64,000 nucleotides of DNA from positions 124,001 to 188,000 of the forward strand of contig JAZKJV010002332.1 of assembly GCA_037367405.1 (NCBI GenBank), in the 5' to 3' direction. The position numbers and the translations under genes were made by a program. This DNA is from Ottelia alismoides (Eukaryota; Streptophyta; Magnoliopsida; Alismatales; Hydrocharitaceae). The notes beneath the pieces were generated by a model, which was not told the origin of the DNA, made no database searches, and saw nothing but the letters and a program-made list of their open reading frames with translations. Position 1 is the first letter of the stretch; every line of letters begins with the position of its first letter. This document shows, piece after piece, positions 1 through 12,716 of the stretch.

Positions 1-1391
1 CATGGTACACCATATATACATAAGGACATTTTCTTCTTGAGCCAGTAGACTATCACTCTTTTGAAGCATTACTGCAACCAACAACTCATGTCTTTAGACC
101 ACAACACTGCCATACCATGTTGAGACACATTTCCCTCCCTAAAGGAGGACGAGAGGTTCTTCCTAGAAGTACTTCCCTCGTATGCTACCCCAAGCCAAGA
201 AAAACTGCCTCCTCACCACCTCATCCGTGTGGATCCAAGTGTAAAGTATTGGTCCAAGTAAATCCATTCTATGTGAGAGTCATGTGTGCGTTGTTAAGTG
301 TTCTACTTAGGCTCATCAAGATGACATGTGATCATAGCCTATTGGACTCAAATATTTAAGTCACTAATGGACCTGAAAAGTGTTAACCCCGAACCCTCTA
401 AGGTTCCTCTGAGAATTAGGGGGATTAAGGTCTTAACCAAGCTCTATTTTCCAATTTAATTCTAGTCTAGTTTAAAGGTCACCTATGATTAAGAAGAATG
501 TACAAGTACATACAAAAATCTTTTATGCAAAAATGTTGAACATGTGCAAAAGTTTTTGAAAATATTTGAATGCATGCTTGAATGCAGAAGATTGGCAAAC
601 AATTTACAAACATTTACACAAGGGGTTTGGAAAACTTTTCTTTTCAAACATTTTACAAAAAATTGTACTATAAACATAATTTTGATACAAAAATATTTAC
701 AACTTTTCACAATCAAAGCTTTTCTACTAACATTTGTAAAAAAATAATTTTTATAAATAGCTATGTATGTGCAGAAAAGAATTTTATGTACAGGAAAATT
801 TTATAATTTTTGTGATTTTTACTAAGTGGTTTTTAGCCATTTTATTTATTAAAACACTCACACAAAGTACGAGTTATGGCTAAAGTATATATACAATATA
901 TACGACACCCCCTATACTTAGCTCGAACGATTTCCTCAGAGTGATCAAAGAGCGATGCGGAAGACATAACTCGTGCTAAGCATAAGGAAGTGAAAAGAAA
1001 AGCTATACTACAACAACGAATTAAAGAATGGAATAAATAGAGATCGGTGATTCCACTATACATAGGATTAAGTAATCCTATATATAGAAGATTGTACACA
1101 AAGGGAAAACCGAGTGATAGAATGTACAGGGTCTACCTCCCCTATACTTAGGGTAAAATATCCATAAGTATAGGCATCAAAACAAAGGTAAAAAGAATCA
1201 ATAGAATAGTCAAAAGCCTGACACCCCCCTTATACTTAGGGTAAAGTACACCCTAAGTATAGCACAATCATAAGATGCAAATGGGGTGTTAGACTAAGGA
1301 ATTTGTGATATGGACATCTGGATCTATACAAGGAAAAAGAAGGTGATAATCAGGCATGAGATGCAAATGATGTGAGTCAAAAGACCACATC
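1..1391 (-). other. E1 non-coding region between pol and 3' LTR
   Basis: About 1.4 kb downstream of the pol stop on the minus strand, with no reading frame resembling an envelope-like gene. It matches 17990-19384 of E2 along its length. It contains three purine-rich repeats reading AGTATAGGGG or close on the minus strand (908-921, 1139-1151, 1224-1239). The third forms a perfect 12-bp inverted repeat (1231-1242 with 1250-1261, 7-nt loop). Athila elements often carry an envelope-like gene here; I see no trace of one. Confidence 0.55.
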
Positions 1392-2760
1392 TCATGCGAA
1401 ATGAATCAGGGCTACATCAACAATCAGTGGATCATGATCTAATCATGGCTTGCCTTGCTGACCGTTAACGTGAAAGGTGGACTCATATGACATCTCAGAT
1501 ATGTCGATACTACCATTGTCATGCACCTTTCGAACTAAGTATGGTCCCTTCCACTTACTTTGCAATTTCCCTGGAAATAATCAAAGCATGGCATCAAACA
1601 ACCATACTCTCTAATCTGGCTCAAACTGTTTATGGCTGATATGATAATTATGCCATATCTTTACTCGCTCCTTATATCGTAGGCTGCTTGAAAAGGCTGT
1701 ATCTCTAAGCTCCTCCAGGGATGCCAATTCCGCCTTCCTTTGATCACCTATACTCTCTGGATCCAATAATATCTCAATGACACCCCATTGTAACTTATGA
1801 TTAATGTCAACATGTAAATGGCAGGGCTATCCATAAATGAGATGAAATGGAGATGTATCCAAGGGAGTCTTGAAGGACATCCGATATGCCCACAAGATCG
1901 AGTCCAAAAGCTATAATCAATCCTTTCGCTCTGGGCGGACTATCTTCTGCAGTATCGTCTCGGTCTCCCTATTTGATACTTTAGCAAGACCATTGGTCTG
2001 AGGATGATATGGAGTGGCAACTCGGTGGTCTATACTAAAGTCTTTAGCAAGGGCCTTTACCTTGTCGTTGATAAAGTGAGACCCCCGTCACATATCAATA
2101 CTCTAGGCACCCCGAACAGTGAAATGATATTCTTCCTCAAAAATTTGCAAACAGTCTTAGCATCTGTAGTTCAGGCGGGTATGGCCTCAACCTAATGACT
2201 CAAATAATCAGCAGCTAACAGAATGTACTCAAATCCCTGACTCTTAGGGAATGGACTTATGCAATCGATGACTCATGTGTTTTATATATAAACCTCACAG
2301 AAGTGAATGGGCTGCATCGGCATCATATCACGCTATCCACAAGTGCCCATCATAAGAATCCTTGAAGAGGGTTGGCCACCATAGGTCGGATTGGAGTACT
2401 TTCTGTGCTATTATCCTCCCAGGGTGATGTCCTCTTATCTCAAGCTTGTGGCAGTAAGTAAGGACGTTGTGGTGCTCCTCTTGAGGAATGCACCGACGCC
2501 AGACGCTATCCCCTCATTCATGATAAAGGATGGGATACTTCTAATGGTAGGACTTGGACTTCGTATGGAAAGTCTCAAGTCATTGTCTGGGCCAACCTTG
2601 TTAAACTTTCTTGGCAACAAGATAGTTCACAATGTCGGTGTACCATGGGAGAGAGTCAATATCAAGGATAGCCTCATCTAGGAAGGACTCTGTAATAGAA
2701 TTAGTCCGCTAAGATTCCTCAAGTTTTTCCAAACAAGAGAGATGATCTACCACCACATTC
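1392..2760 (-). pseudogene. E1 integrase remnant (end of pol)
   Basis: Retroviral-type integrase inserts the element cDNA into the genome. On the minus strand the region begins with a decayed zinc-binding segment (VLQSDLRWPTL remains near 2350-2400; the CxxC part is lost in E1 but kept in E2). It continues through a core-domain remnant with FGVPRVLICDGG near 2105-2140, the second catalytic aspartate region. It ends with the C-terminal motif FHVNGQ and a run DHDPL shortly before a stop at 1392-1394. Stops and frameshifts occur throughout. The boundary with E1 RNase H is approximate. The matching E2 region is less damaged and shows the same ending, which supports the end point. Confidence 0.65.
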
Positions 2761-2798
2761 TTGACTCCAGTCTAATCCTTAATCTTATTATCAAACTC

Positions 2799-4060
2799 CT
2801 AGAGTAGAAGGATCCATCTAATCAGTCTCTCTTTGGCATCCTTCTTTGCCATGAGGTACTTGATGGCGGTATGATTAGTGAAGATAGTTATTTTGGATCC
2901 AAGAATATATGATCTGATTTTGTCCAAGGCAAAAACTACAGTTAGCGTCTCTTTCTCCGTGACTGTATAGTTCCGTTGAGCAGTATCCAATGTATGGCTA
3001 GTGTAGTGAATGGCAAATGGTGTTCCATCCCTCCTTTGTCCTAGCATGGCCCCTACGGCAAAATCAGAGTCTTCCGTCATGATCTCGAATGGGAGAGACC
3101 AGTCAGGTGGCTGAAGGATTGGAGCCTCAACAACTAGGTTTTTGAGAATCTCGTACAAGGAAATACACTTATCGTCCACAATGAACTCGATGTCCTTCGT
3201 CAGCAGATCAGTTAACGGTCAAGCAATCATGCTGATGTCGTAAATAAAACATCGGTAGAAAGCGATATGCCCCATAAAAGACCGTAACTATTGCAGGTTT
3301 GGCGGTGGATTGAGTTTCCTAAGGATATCCACTTTTGTTAGATCAACCTCCACGCCCCTGTTGGAGATAATATGACCGAGCATCGTCCCCTGAGTCTCCA
3401 TGAAGTGACTCTTCTCCCAAGATAAGACAAGATGGACCTCTATGCAGCGCTGAAGAACGCGGTCTAGACAATCAAGACAAGCATCAAACCCATTGTCGTA
3501 GACCAAAAAGTCATCCATGAAGACCTTCAAACAGTCACCCACCATGCCCGAGAATATGGACAACATGCGGCCTGAAAGCATATGTCCCAAACGGACAGGT
3601 GAATGTTGCTTTATCCCGGTCTTCGGGCACTATGGCCACCTGATTGTAACCAGAGTACCCATCAAGAAAGTAGTAATTGACTCTTCCCAACCAGCCTCTC
3701 TATAATCTGACCAATATAAGGCAGCGTGAAATGACCCTTCATGGTGGCCTAATTCAATCGTTTGTAGTCCACATAGACCCTCCAAAAAGTGGGTACCCCA
3801 GTAGCTATCTCCTCTCTAGACTCACTCACAACTATAGTGATGCATGTCTTCTTGGGCACCACATGTAATGGACTAACCCACTTGGAGTCGGAGATGTGGT
3901 AGATAAAATATGCACTCCACCATTTCGATATCTCTTTCATGAAGATTCGGGTTCAGACAACGCTAGAACTCACGCGACGGCTTCACGTCCTCCTTGAGAA
4001 ATATATGGTGGGAGCACACGACCGGACTTATCACCTGGAGATCACCTACACTCCATCCTA
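2799..4060 (-). pseudogene. E1 reverse transcriptase and RNase H remnant
   Basis: This part of pol copies the genomic RNA and degrades the RNA strand. On the minus strand, 3940-3749 carries the fingers motif SDSKWVSPLHVVPKK and the WRVYVDYKRLN box. After a frameshift, 3590-3288 carries the catalytic FMDDF motif with both aspartates present, followed by LSWEKSHFM and the LGHIIS box typical of gypsy enzymes. RNase H follows at 3179-2799 (SDFAVGAMLGQRRDG, then YTVTEKE, then TNHTAIKYL). There are at least three frame breaks. The order RT then RNase H then integrase is that of Ty3/gypsy rather than Ty1/copia. Confidence 0.85.
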
Positions 4061-5319
4061 TTTCCTTGCGATTATTTTCAAGATCCTCCATTAAATGAGA
4101 TTCTTGCTCTCCAGTCAAATATGTTGAGATAATGACTGTGTTCATCTCATTCTCACACGCAAGGAATATGTACTTCAGCAACTTTGGCAAATGCTTCAAT
4201 TTAGGACAACTAGGAGCTGGCAAATCTGGCCACTGGAAGGTCTGAGTGAATGCAACCAGATCTAAATGAGAGAACTCTCGCTGGTCTTGCAAAACTGGCA
4301 AAGACATCCCTACTGGTGTATTTGTTCTCGATGCTGGCTTGGTCTCCACCCTAGCTGTTGACTCCATGGAAATCAGACAAGGTAATAAATCATCAAACTC
4401 TGGCCAGTCTATGTTTGAATTCGAGGGATCTGATTTAGAATCACAAGAAACAAAATCTACTTCGTTGTCCTGAACGCAGTCGTCAGCCTCAAAAGTGTCC
4501 TCGATCAAGAGTGCGCTCTCGGAACTCTCCTCAGCTGGAAATTGTGGATCCATATCATCTGAAGGTGAGAGAAGGGCTTGTCAAACAGGATCGGACCAAG
4601 CGGCTTCATAATCAGTGATCACAAAGTCACAGTCCTAGTGGACATCTCACTCTGCCTCGATCATCTGCTCTGTATCACTTAACTGCTCTGTTAAGCTGAG
4701 TCTCACGCTCTAGTCTCGTTGATCTCTCTATTTGTATACTCTTGCCCTCGACACGAAAGTACACCTTCTCGCTATCATGGTCAGACACCACCTTGGTCAT
4801 GGCCAAGAATGGACGTCCTAGAATGATGGGGGTATTGATCACAGATTCAGGGATCTCCGTGTCCAACAGAACGATGTCCACAGGGAATTTCGTGCCATGA
4901 ATTGTGATTACCACTTCATTCAACAACCCCTTCGGCCTCTTGACAGATCTATCAGCAAACTGAATGATTGTCTTGCTCTGTCTAAGAGGGCCAAACTCGA
5001 ATTGGTCGAGTAAGGCTGGCAGGAGGAGGTTGATGGAAGAGATGTTGTCTAATATAGTACGATCGAATATTTACTCATGGATGGGGCGTCTGACGTAGGG
5101 AGCTACTGCATCTAGCCTCTTGGTTGGCAGACGGTTCTGAATGGCGAAGCAGGTGGCACGGGTCAGCACATTGATTTCTTCTTGATGGTTCCTCTTCTTC
5201 CTACGGATAGTGGTCTTGTCTCTCAAGTTCCTCTGGAAGAGGGGGATGTGCTCAAGTGCCTCCTGTAGAATCAGTTGGATATGAAATCTATCAATCACCT
5301 GCTCGCGGAACTCTAACAA
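3963..5319 (-). pseudogene. E1 protease and protease-RT linker
   Basis: On the minus strand, 5319-5071 holds the segment preceding the protease (INVLTRATCFAIQNRLP). 4926-4675 holds the protease fold with VDIVLLDTE and TPIILGRPFLA, a pairing characteristic of Athila-type aspartic proteases. A linker and the reverse-transcriptase N-terminus follow at 4553-3963, a 196-residue open stretch starting with an acidic segment (EADDCVQDNEVDF) and ending in IGWSVGDLQVISPVVCSHHIF, the conserved lead-in to RT. The pieces lie in different frames and need at least two frameshifts to join. The canonical D[TS]G triad is not visible; the LDTE segment sits at the equivalent place. Confidence 0.7.
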
Positions 5320-5339
5320 CTGATATTTTTTGGATTTTC

Positions 5340-7814
5340 TTTTTTATTCCCCTTAGCCAAGCGGAGTGTTTAAGGGAAGGGGATGGTTGGTCCCTCGTCA
5401 AATAGAGGGCAAGGAAGAGGTTCCTTTTGCTGAGATGGCATGGAGTCCTTACAAGTATCACCATGCATCACATATGGTCTCGAAGTTGAAGAACCGTTTC
5501 CTCTATTAACTTTTTTTGGTGTTTTCATATGGTCCTAAGGTACAAAAACTTGAGAGAACACAATTGGAACAAAAATGGTGGCATAAGTACCACCCGCAGC
5601 ATCGGACTTTGCGTCATCAACACCGTACTCTGGCTCAACATCTGGGAATCTGGTTGTGTCAATACCACCCTCTGCATCAGAAGAAGCGACGAGCTCAATA
5701 CCATCAGCTGGATCAATGTCCTTGGTGGCTTCAGCACCATCGTCATTACATCATCATCACTCGCAGCATCAGCATCGCTATCCTTGTCTACGCTCCTAGA
5801 TCCTCGTGGTGTTGTCGCTCAGATGTGGCATTGTCGGCTGGCATCCAACCGCTCCTGAGTGACCAAAATCCACGTCAATTGTGTATGAAGCAATGTCACC
5901 CAATAAATCTCCAGGAGTGGTGGTCTCTGTAAACTGTACCTACTCAGATTTTCTCTTAGGTTATTCGGGTTGGGATCAATCTAATCGGGTATGGCGGCCT
6001 TGCCTGTAATGATCTCCCTCATCTCCTGGAGAAACTCGTCCATCTTCCGCCTGAAGGATGCCTGCTGGTCTGAGAGTAGGTGGGCCACATCACCGAGAGA
6101 TAGGTTCTCATAGGCTGGCCCATGAGAACCGGATGGGTTGCCTTGCTAGAAATGAGGCCGCTGCTAGAACAGGTGAGAGGGGGACTGAGAATACTGCTGT
6201 TGAGACTGTTGCCGGTGCTGCCTCCACTAATGTCCAAGTTGGTAGGGATGAGGACCCGACTAAAAGTGTTGTTGTTGTGGCTAGTGGGGAAACTGGGGTT
6301 GTAGCTATTGGTGACCGAACTGTCCACCCTGAAATGGAGGTTGCTGCTTGGAAGAGGTACCTCTAGCCAAATCCCGAGCTGTTGTTGGTCATACCAAATC
6401 CCGTTGACTTCCATCAACGACTCCTGCTCGTTGGGGGATGGAGGGAGAACCGCTAGTGGCTGATCATGCTCATACACTACCATCTGAGTGTACTGAGATG
6501 GCGATGGCTGAGAGTACTAGTGTTGTAGCTGCTGGAAAGGCCTTGCCTAGATGTGGTGGACCTAGCGAACTAGGGTGGAGTGCTAGGATGAGCTGCTGCT
6601 GCTAGGATCATCCCGTGACCTGAGACGGGGCTGAGAAACTGTTTGTGCCTCCTGGAGACACATGAGATGGGTCTTCAGGTCACCCATGCTCTGTGCCAAC
6701 TGATCAATCTGAGTCTTTCCCTGGAACTTCTTCTCGATGATCTCGATGCGGTCCAGCTTCTCATTGATAATGCCCATGTCAGCGGCAGATGACTCTGCCT
6801 GTGTTGTGGCTATTGAAGAAGTGGATGGACCTGCATCAACTAGTGTTATCCTCTGATATTACATGATATGGGGTGAGGGATTCCCTTGAGTGTAGAGCCA
6901 GGTCTAGGACATTACTGTGTAATTCTCGACCATCTCTTCATAGATGGCCAAGACCTGCTCTTCGTCCTTGGCAAAATAGGATCCCCTATAAGAAGCGTTC
7001 AATAGCCCCCGCAGCTCTAGTGTTAGCCTATAGAAGAAGCTCTGTACTAGGTTGGGCTTGGATATGTCATGATGCGGACACCGGTCGATGAGCTCACGGA
7101 AATGGTCCCATGCCTTATGGAATTTCTAGTTGGGAATCATGGAAAAATTATTGATCTGAGCTCAAGCTACGTTCAGAGCTCAAGCTACATTCTTCCTACC
7201 AAGTGGATAGTACTTGTTCATGTACTCGGTCCGGAGCTTCTACCACGAAGTCACATATCTCCCTAAATGCTTCAACTAGTAGGAAGCTCTATCTACCAGA
7301 GAGAATGGAAAAACCATCATCTTGATGGTGTCCCCATCCACGTATATGTCATGGACAGTGCTATAGATCATCTCGAACTACTACATGTGTAGGTGTGGCT
7401 CCTCGGTGGCAAGCCCATGGAACATGGGCCAGACCTGAATGGTCTGATGTGGGAGCTTGAACTCTCCTAGAATCATCAGAAGATGGATCCAACAGTGTGT
7501 AAGGGTTGCACCAGGGTTGTGCAACTCCCTCAATAGCTTGGATGCTCTGGCTAGCTCCTGCTGTTCATCTAGATGTCCTCCATCTCCTCCTCAAACCTCT
7601 AGAATCTCTCCATCGTCTGCTCGGTGCAGCTCTCCTATATCGGCTTGCATTGTGCTATCTCTCGGCGCACCTCTACCATGAAGGCTTCTTGGTCTCTAAT
7701 ATGTCTCTGCATCGTCTCTAGGGAGGTTAGAAGTGTATTATTGATGGTGTCCTGATCTAAAACATGTGTCAAACCCTATGGCTATCCATCGATGCGCTCC
7801 TCGTTGCTGGCCAT
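5340..7814 (-). pseudogene. E1 gag remnant
   Basis: Gag forms the particle that packages the element RNA. The likely start is the ATG complement at 7812-7814 (MASNEER), matching the start inferred for E2 at 26077-26079. The conserved core lies at about 7100-6900 on the minus strand, with FHKAWDHFRELIDRCPHHDISK followed by NLVQSFF, the retrotransposon gag signature of Athila relatives. Next come a coiled-looking stretch (IINEKLDRIEIIEKKFQGK, 6777-6583) and a serine/asparagine-rich C-terminal part (6483-6019). Many stops interrupt it. No CCHC zinc knuckle was seen. Confidence 0.65.
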
Positions 7815-9408
7815 CTCTTGGGTCTCTGCGGCAATAAACACCAACTCAAGTGCCTTCAAATAAACAAATGTCGGTGCTAGTCTCTGCTCGGGCATCTCGG
7901 GACTGGAAGAAGGTGGTCGAGGGGGAACATGGAAGAATCAAACTCATGTTCGGAGAGCAGTTCTAGGCTCTTCCGAAATTGCTAGATGAGTGGGTTGGAG
8001 TGCTCGAGAGCGGTACTACCAAAGGAAGCCTAATGGACCTCCGACCCATCATTGTGATGTGGAAGAAGATCATGATATGGAAGAAGATGTGGATTGGATC
8101 TGAGCTAATGATTTTAAGGGTTCGATCGTTTATCTTGTCAATTTTATTTAGGTGAGAATCCAGTCATGCAGAGAAATTAAGTGAGCTATTAGGAACCCGA
8201 TGCTTCCAAGAGACTGGCCCAATTCCAAAGCTATATAATTCCCACCAAGTACAAGTTGTGGACCATTTACCGGGTACCCGATCAACTCGCATTGTTAAGA
8301 TATAGCAGCTTGCGTTACCGAATACTGGAGAGATCCTCTCTAGAGAACGACTAAACCCAAGACCAGTAGACTAATAAGAGTTCAGGTATGGCTCTAGTCT
8401 AGTGTATGGGTTACTATCTAGTGCAAGCAAACCAAGCAATGAGGGGATGACTCTCCCAAGACAGATTTTTAAGTGAGGTATATTTTATCATCAAGTTTGA
8501 TTAGCAGTCCCAATTTTTTGGTTATCTCTTTTTATGGTATTTTTCAATAACAAACAAATGCCTAACGATTTTTTTGACCTCATGATTATTTAAAGTCCAA
8601 AAGTAGGGGGAGAAGTTGAAAAAGCCAATGCGTGATCAAATCTTTTGATGCATGCAAAGTAAGAAAGGTTTACCTGACTTCAGCACTTTACATGCAGGGT
8701 GATCCGCACATAAATTAGAGTCAGAAATGTAAACTAATCTAAATGATGCAAGTAGAAAACAACCTTAGATGATCAATTCCTAATCCTGAAGAATAGTAGC
8801 CAACTGATCAAAGAGACAGGTTGATGATCGATCTCGGATGTTGATTGGTGTCCGCCACAACGGATCCAGCACGCGTTGTATACGACCTCTACGACACGTG
8901 ACCTCTCAATCAATCAAGTTAACCATTTTTATTATGATTTTATAAAGGTCCAATTACAAACTCTAGGTGCAAGAAATAGTTAGGGATTGGGCCTTAAGTT
9001 GTTTACGTCATAATAAGAGAAATTCATAAGTCTAAGGGTCAAAATCTTTGAGAATCAAATAGAAAATAAAAAGCGAGAAAACAAAACAGGCAGAAGCCTG
9101 TGGTGAGGTCCCCCGAGCACACTGGTGTCCAGCGAACAGTCCCCGATAAGCTAAGTGTCCAAGAAAGTCTGAGTCTCCCTGTATTATTACAACAACAATA
9201 AGTGCTGGAAATAAACTAATCATATCTACTCTCTAAAAACTACAACTATCTTCTGCTGCTCCTACCCCTCTCCAGGAACATGTCTCCTCCAAAGTATCCT
9301 CGGGCGATTCCTCGCACGAAAAGAGAAACCAAAAGCGGGTCAGAAAACCATTGTAACAAATAAAGATAAGGAAAAGCAGAAAAATCTGAAAAGAATACTA
9401 AGTCGTGC
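7815..9408 (-). other. E1 5' leader
   Basis: Non-coding 1.6 kb between gag and the primer-binding site. Short blocks match E2's leader on both sides of the insertion there: 7860-8060 resembles 26100-26335, and 8640-9400 resembles 36984-37740, including a CGTTGTATACG block. Blocks near 8500-8760 also resemble 13560-13830 in E0. No gene was found. Confidence 0.55.
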
Positions 9409-9426
9409 TCCCCTGTAACGACACCA
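9409..9426 (-). promoter_or_regulatory. E1 primer-binding site (tRNA-Asp type)
   Basis: Read on the plus strand, the 18 bases match the Athila/Tat site TCCCCGGCAACGGCGCCA at 14 positions; the differences include C-to-T and G-to-A changes. It sits 3 bases from the inner end of the LTR at 9430, as expected for minus-strand DNA priming. Confidence 0.7.
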
Positions 9427-9429
9427 TTC

Positions 9430-12400
9430 TAATGAGCGATCAACCAACTAGGGTTAAGTATCAATAATAACCACATGTTGTTGCGACCACACTCAGCCAA
9501 TCAGACTCAACAAGAAAATAAGGAAACCACATAGATTACACAATAAAGCACAAAATCGATGTCAACTATCTCCGCTATTTAGTTAACCTGTTATAGTGAC
9601 CAGGGTCCAACACAAGGAGCATGTAAATGTATCAAGTAGTCCTAATTAGAGAATAAAAAAATATTTTTGTCATTTTAAATTTTGTAATTTTTATAATTTC
9701 AAAATGAGCAAACAAAAGAAAGAACAAAGGCAAGAAAGCTTCAACAATTTTTATTTAGACAGAATGCTAAAAAATAGGAAACAAAAATATTTTTATGTTC
9801 TTCGATATTGAAAGACTTTTGTGATTTTAGGGGATTTTTCCAATTTTTAAATGATTTTATAAAAATGCAGGAAGGGAAAATAAGGAAAACAATGTACTGC
9901 CTGGACTAAAAGGCAAATTTAAAATATTAAAAGTGCCATAATGTCTTGATTGTGATTTTCATGAAAAAGTAAATAAAAACATTTAACTACAGAAACTAAG
10001 ATTATATTTTTTTTCTAGAATTTTTAATGATTTTTATAAGTTTTTTAGAGTTTTTAGCTTTTTAGGGTTTTTGTAATATATAATGCAACAAAAATTATAC
10101 TAGAATTAAAACACATAAAAATAAGCACACACGATTTTTTTGTAGTTTTTAAAGCAATTTTTATTTTTTATATTATATAAAACAGACAGAACACATTTTT
10201 AGGGTTTTTGATTTCTAGAAACTATCAAACAAACTCAGTTAATTCACAAAAATTATCATAAATATTACGTGTTAGTAGGAGCTAACTGTAATTTTTAGGA
10301 ATTTTTGGAGTTAATTAAGTATTTATTTGATTAAAAAACACACAGTACACTGGGACCTAGATGCAATTAATTAAAAAGTTTCTAGACCAAATAATAACAT
10401 ACATAAAAAGTTCAATGCTAATCTTGCATTTTATCGAGTATATTCACGCACATGCTAAAAATGTCCTGCATAGGGGCATATTTGAAAATATCAGAAAAAG
10501 ACACTTCAAAACATAATATATATATAATCCAGGAGAAAACATGCAAATTACCCACAAACACATGTGAACACGCACGTGTCTCATATTCGGAAGGACTAAA
10601 CTGCAATTATGGAACTATACGGTCCAAACTACAAAATTTCTAAACTACTACTTTACTTACAGAACTATATAATAAAACATAAAAGTACTGGGGATAAAAG
10701 AGAAATATACCCCGAGGAGGCACATGGCACTATGGAGAGGCGTCGTGGGCGTACGGTTCTGATCCATTGATGGAGGCAGATCCGGCGATCCAGATGATGT
10801 TGAGGACGTGTGGCTGATACGTCAAGTGGCGTTAGATCTAAGAACCAAAAAGCTTGTTGGTGTCGATGGTTGGGATGTGATCTGGCAGGAGGGTGTTGAT
10901 CCGACAGTAGACAAGGGATTTGGAAGAACAGCTCATGGGCGATCTTCGACTGGCCACTGGATGCAATACACTACTTCAATAAAGCCAACAACAGTTCCTG
11001 CTCGATTTTGAGGGTGCTCCGCATCTACAAGGCAGCTCTTATGGAAGGATCGATGGTCGGATAGGCACGATGGTCCAACTCCTCCTGGAGTCGCTCATGA
11101 GCAGCTGGGAGCCAAATAGTGTTCGTCTGCACGAACAAAGGCCTACAATGGGTACACCACTTAGAGGCGTAGCTCCGGCGAGGGTTTGTTGCAAATGGAG
11201 ATAAGAGAAGAGGAAGGGAATGGAGGACGATCACGGGCGAAGATGATAAAAGTAGATCTCGACCTCGGGGTCGAGTCTAACGGTGATCAGGTCGTAATGC
11301 AAGATGAAGGTTGATACAACGAATTGATCTGAACAGATGGGTATGGATATCGGGTCTCCGACCAGCTGGTCGGAGGAAGTGGAAGTGTGGTGGTGCTAGA
11401 TGGAATGAATGGAACAAAAAGTGAAGTGCGAGTGGTATGATAGATACATGAAGCACAAGATGGACTCCTGAGCTCCAAGCGAAGATGGTCATCGAAGTGA
11501 TGGCCTCAACCACGTTACGGTAGACTGGTAGGCTGCTCGCGACCGATCTCCATCCATGAAAGGTGAGCGGTGTGATCACGCTACCAAACTCCAATCTGAA
11601 GACACACTCCAACAGTTGTCACTCAACCAAAGGTGTCCAGGGGTGGAAGAAGGAGCGAGGCACGAGCTACAACGCCAAGAGGGGGAAGAAGAGATTTTAT
11701 AGGTCGGTCCAGGGTCCAGAAAGATCGGTGAAAAGGATGGAACCCTAGAGCGATCTGGATCGGCCGAGGAACCTGCAAGGATGTCAGGTGAACGAAGATT
11801 ATCGTGTCCAAATTTTGAGGCAAACCAAGCTCGGAGGCAGGCTAGAGAAAATCGAGAAGATGCTTCGGCAAATGCTATCCAGATCTGACCCGGGAAGGAG
11901 GAGGTGTTGATCGGAGGTCAATAGTCGATCTAGATCAATCAGAAAATTTGATTTTACAAAATATTTACAAAATCAATAAAATGTAGTAAATGAATTTAAA
12001 ATAAAAAGTGTATAAAATGAAAAATGTTTATTAATGCTCAAAATATATTTATGCGATTTTTAATTATGTTTATGAATACTAAATTAGCGTATATACAATA
12101 TATGGTGTTATATACAAGTATAATATTCCTATGAATTTTGTACAATAATTTTATTTTATTATTTTTACATAAATATCCTAATTTTGTATTTTATTTATTT
12201 TCAACATAATTTTTCAGTTCAAAATAATTTTTTATTTTATTTTTATGATTTATTTACAGGTATAAAATAAAAAGGGAGTGAGACACATATACCTGTATTT
12301 TTTACAAGTGAGAAAGGATTTTTTTATTTTTCGGATTTTTATTTTATTTTTGTTTTTTAGGACTATATAGAAAGTGGTAGAAATAATTTTTTATTTTGTC

Positions 12401-12716
12401 AAAAATAATTATTTACATATATAGGTGATATGTACACATATAGTAGGCCCTATCTCTCTCTACTTATTTTATTTTGCGAGCAGGTCCAAACTTGACCTTC
12501 TCTTGGGCTTCGGGTGACTCTATATTTATTCTAAATACCTCCTTCCTTTTTCTTTTTATTTATTTATTTATTTTTACACAAATCCATGATTATTATACAA
12601 TGTTAACACATGTATGCGGAATGCTAACTTATTGTATTTATACCTATTTACATGATGATTTGCCAAGATAAACAACTAAAATAAAAGAATAAAGAGTGAC
12701 AATCAGGGATTTATCA
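9430..12716 (-). repeat. LTR_A: 5' LTR of E1 (about 3.29 kb)
   Basis: Long terminal repeat in minus orientation. Its inner end (TAATGAGC on plus) adjoins the primer-binding site. Its outer end is at 12716 (GGGATTTATCA). Internal order matches LTR_B and LTR_C: AT-rich inner third, GC-richer part at about 10700-11930, then AT-rich outer part with CCCTATCTCTCTCTACTTATTT near 12450. It is clearly more diverged from LTR_B/LTR_C than those two are from each other. Short open frames inside are not coding as far as I can tell. Confidence 0.75.

Larger units (their letters stand above)
1..12716 (-). mobile_element. E1: Athila-like Ty3/gypsy retrotransposon, 3' LTR outside window
   Basis: On the minus strand the order is 5' LTR (9430-12716), primer-binding site (9409-9426), leader, gag, protease, reverse transcriptase, RNase H, integrase and a non-coding tail that runs off the left edge. 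Domain order and the reverse-transcriptase sequence (SDSKWVSPLHVVPKK, FMDDF) fit the Athila branch of Ty3/gypsy. Every coding domain is split by stops and frameshifts, so it cannot be autonomous. Its body is collinear with E2 (13975-41145) from the non-coding tail to the leader. Lineage is from recognised motifs only. Confidence 0.8.

Noticed and set aside
897..921. Possible 3' LTR start of E1 (GGGGG followed by TGTCGTATATAT on the minus strand)
   Set aside because: The equivalent spot in E2 (near 18895) is internal, since E2's 3' LTR is fixed at 13975-17298 by the target duplication.
5516..5932. 138-residue plus-strand frame rich in histidine and glutamine
   Set aside because: It is the antisense of the E1 gag C-terminal region and has no independent support.
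12541..12590. TTTA-rich microsatellite as a CRISPR-like or functional repeat
   Set aside because: Simple AT-rich repeat inside an LTR; no spacers and no regular unit.
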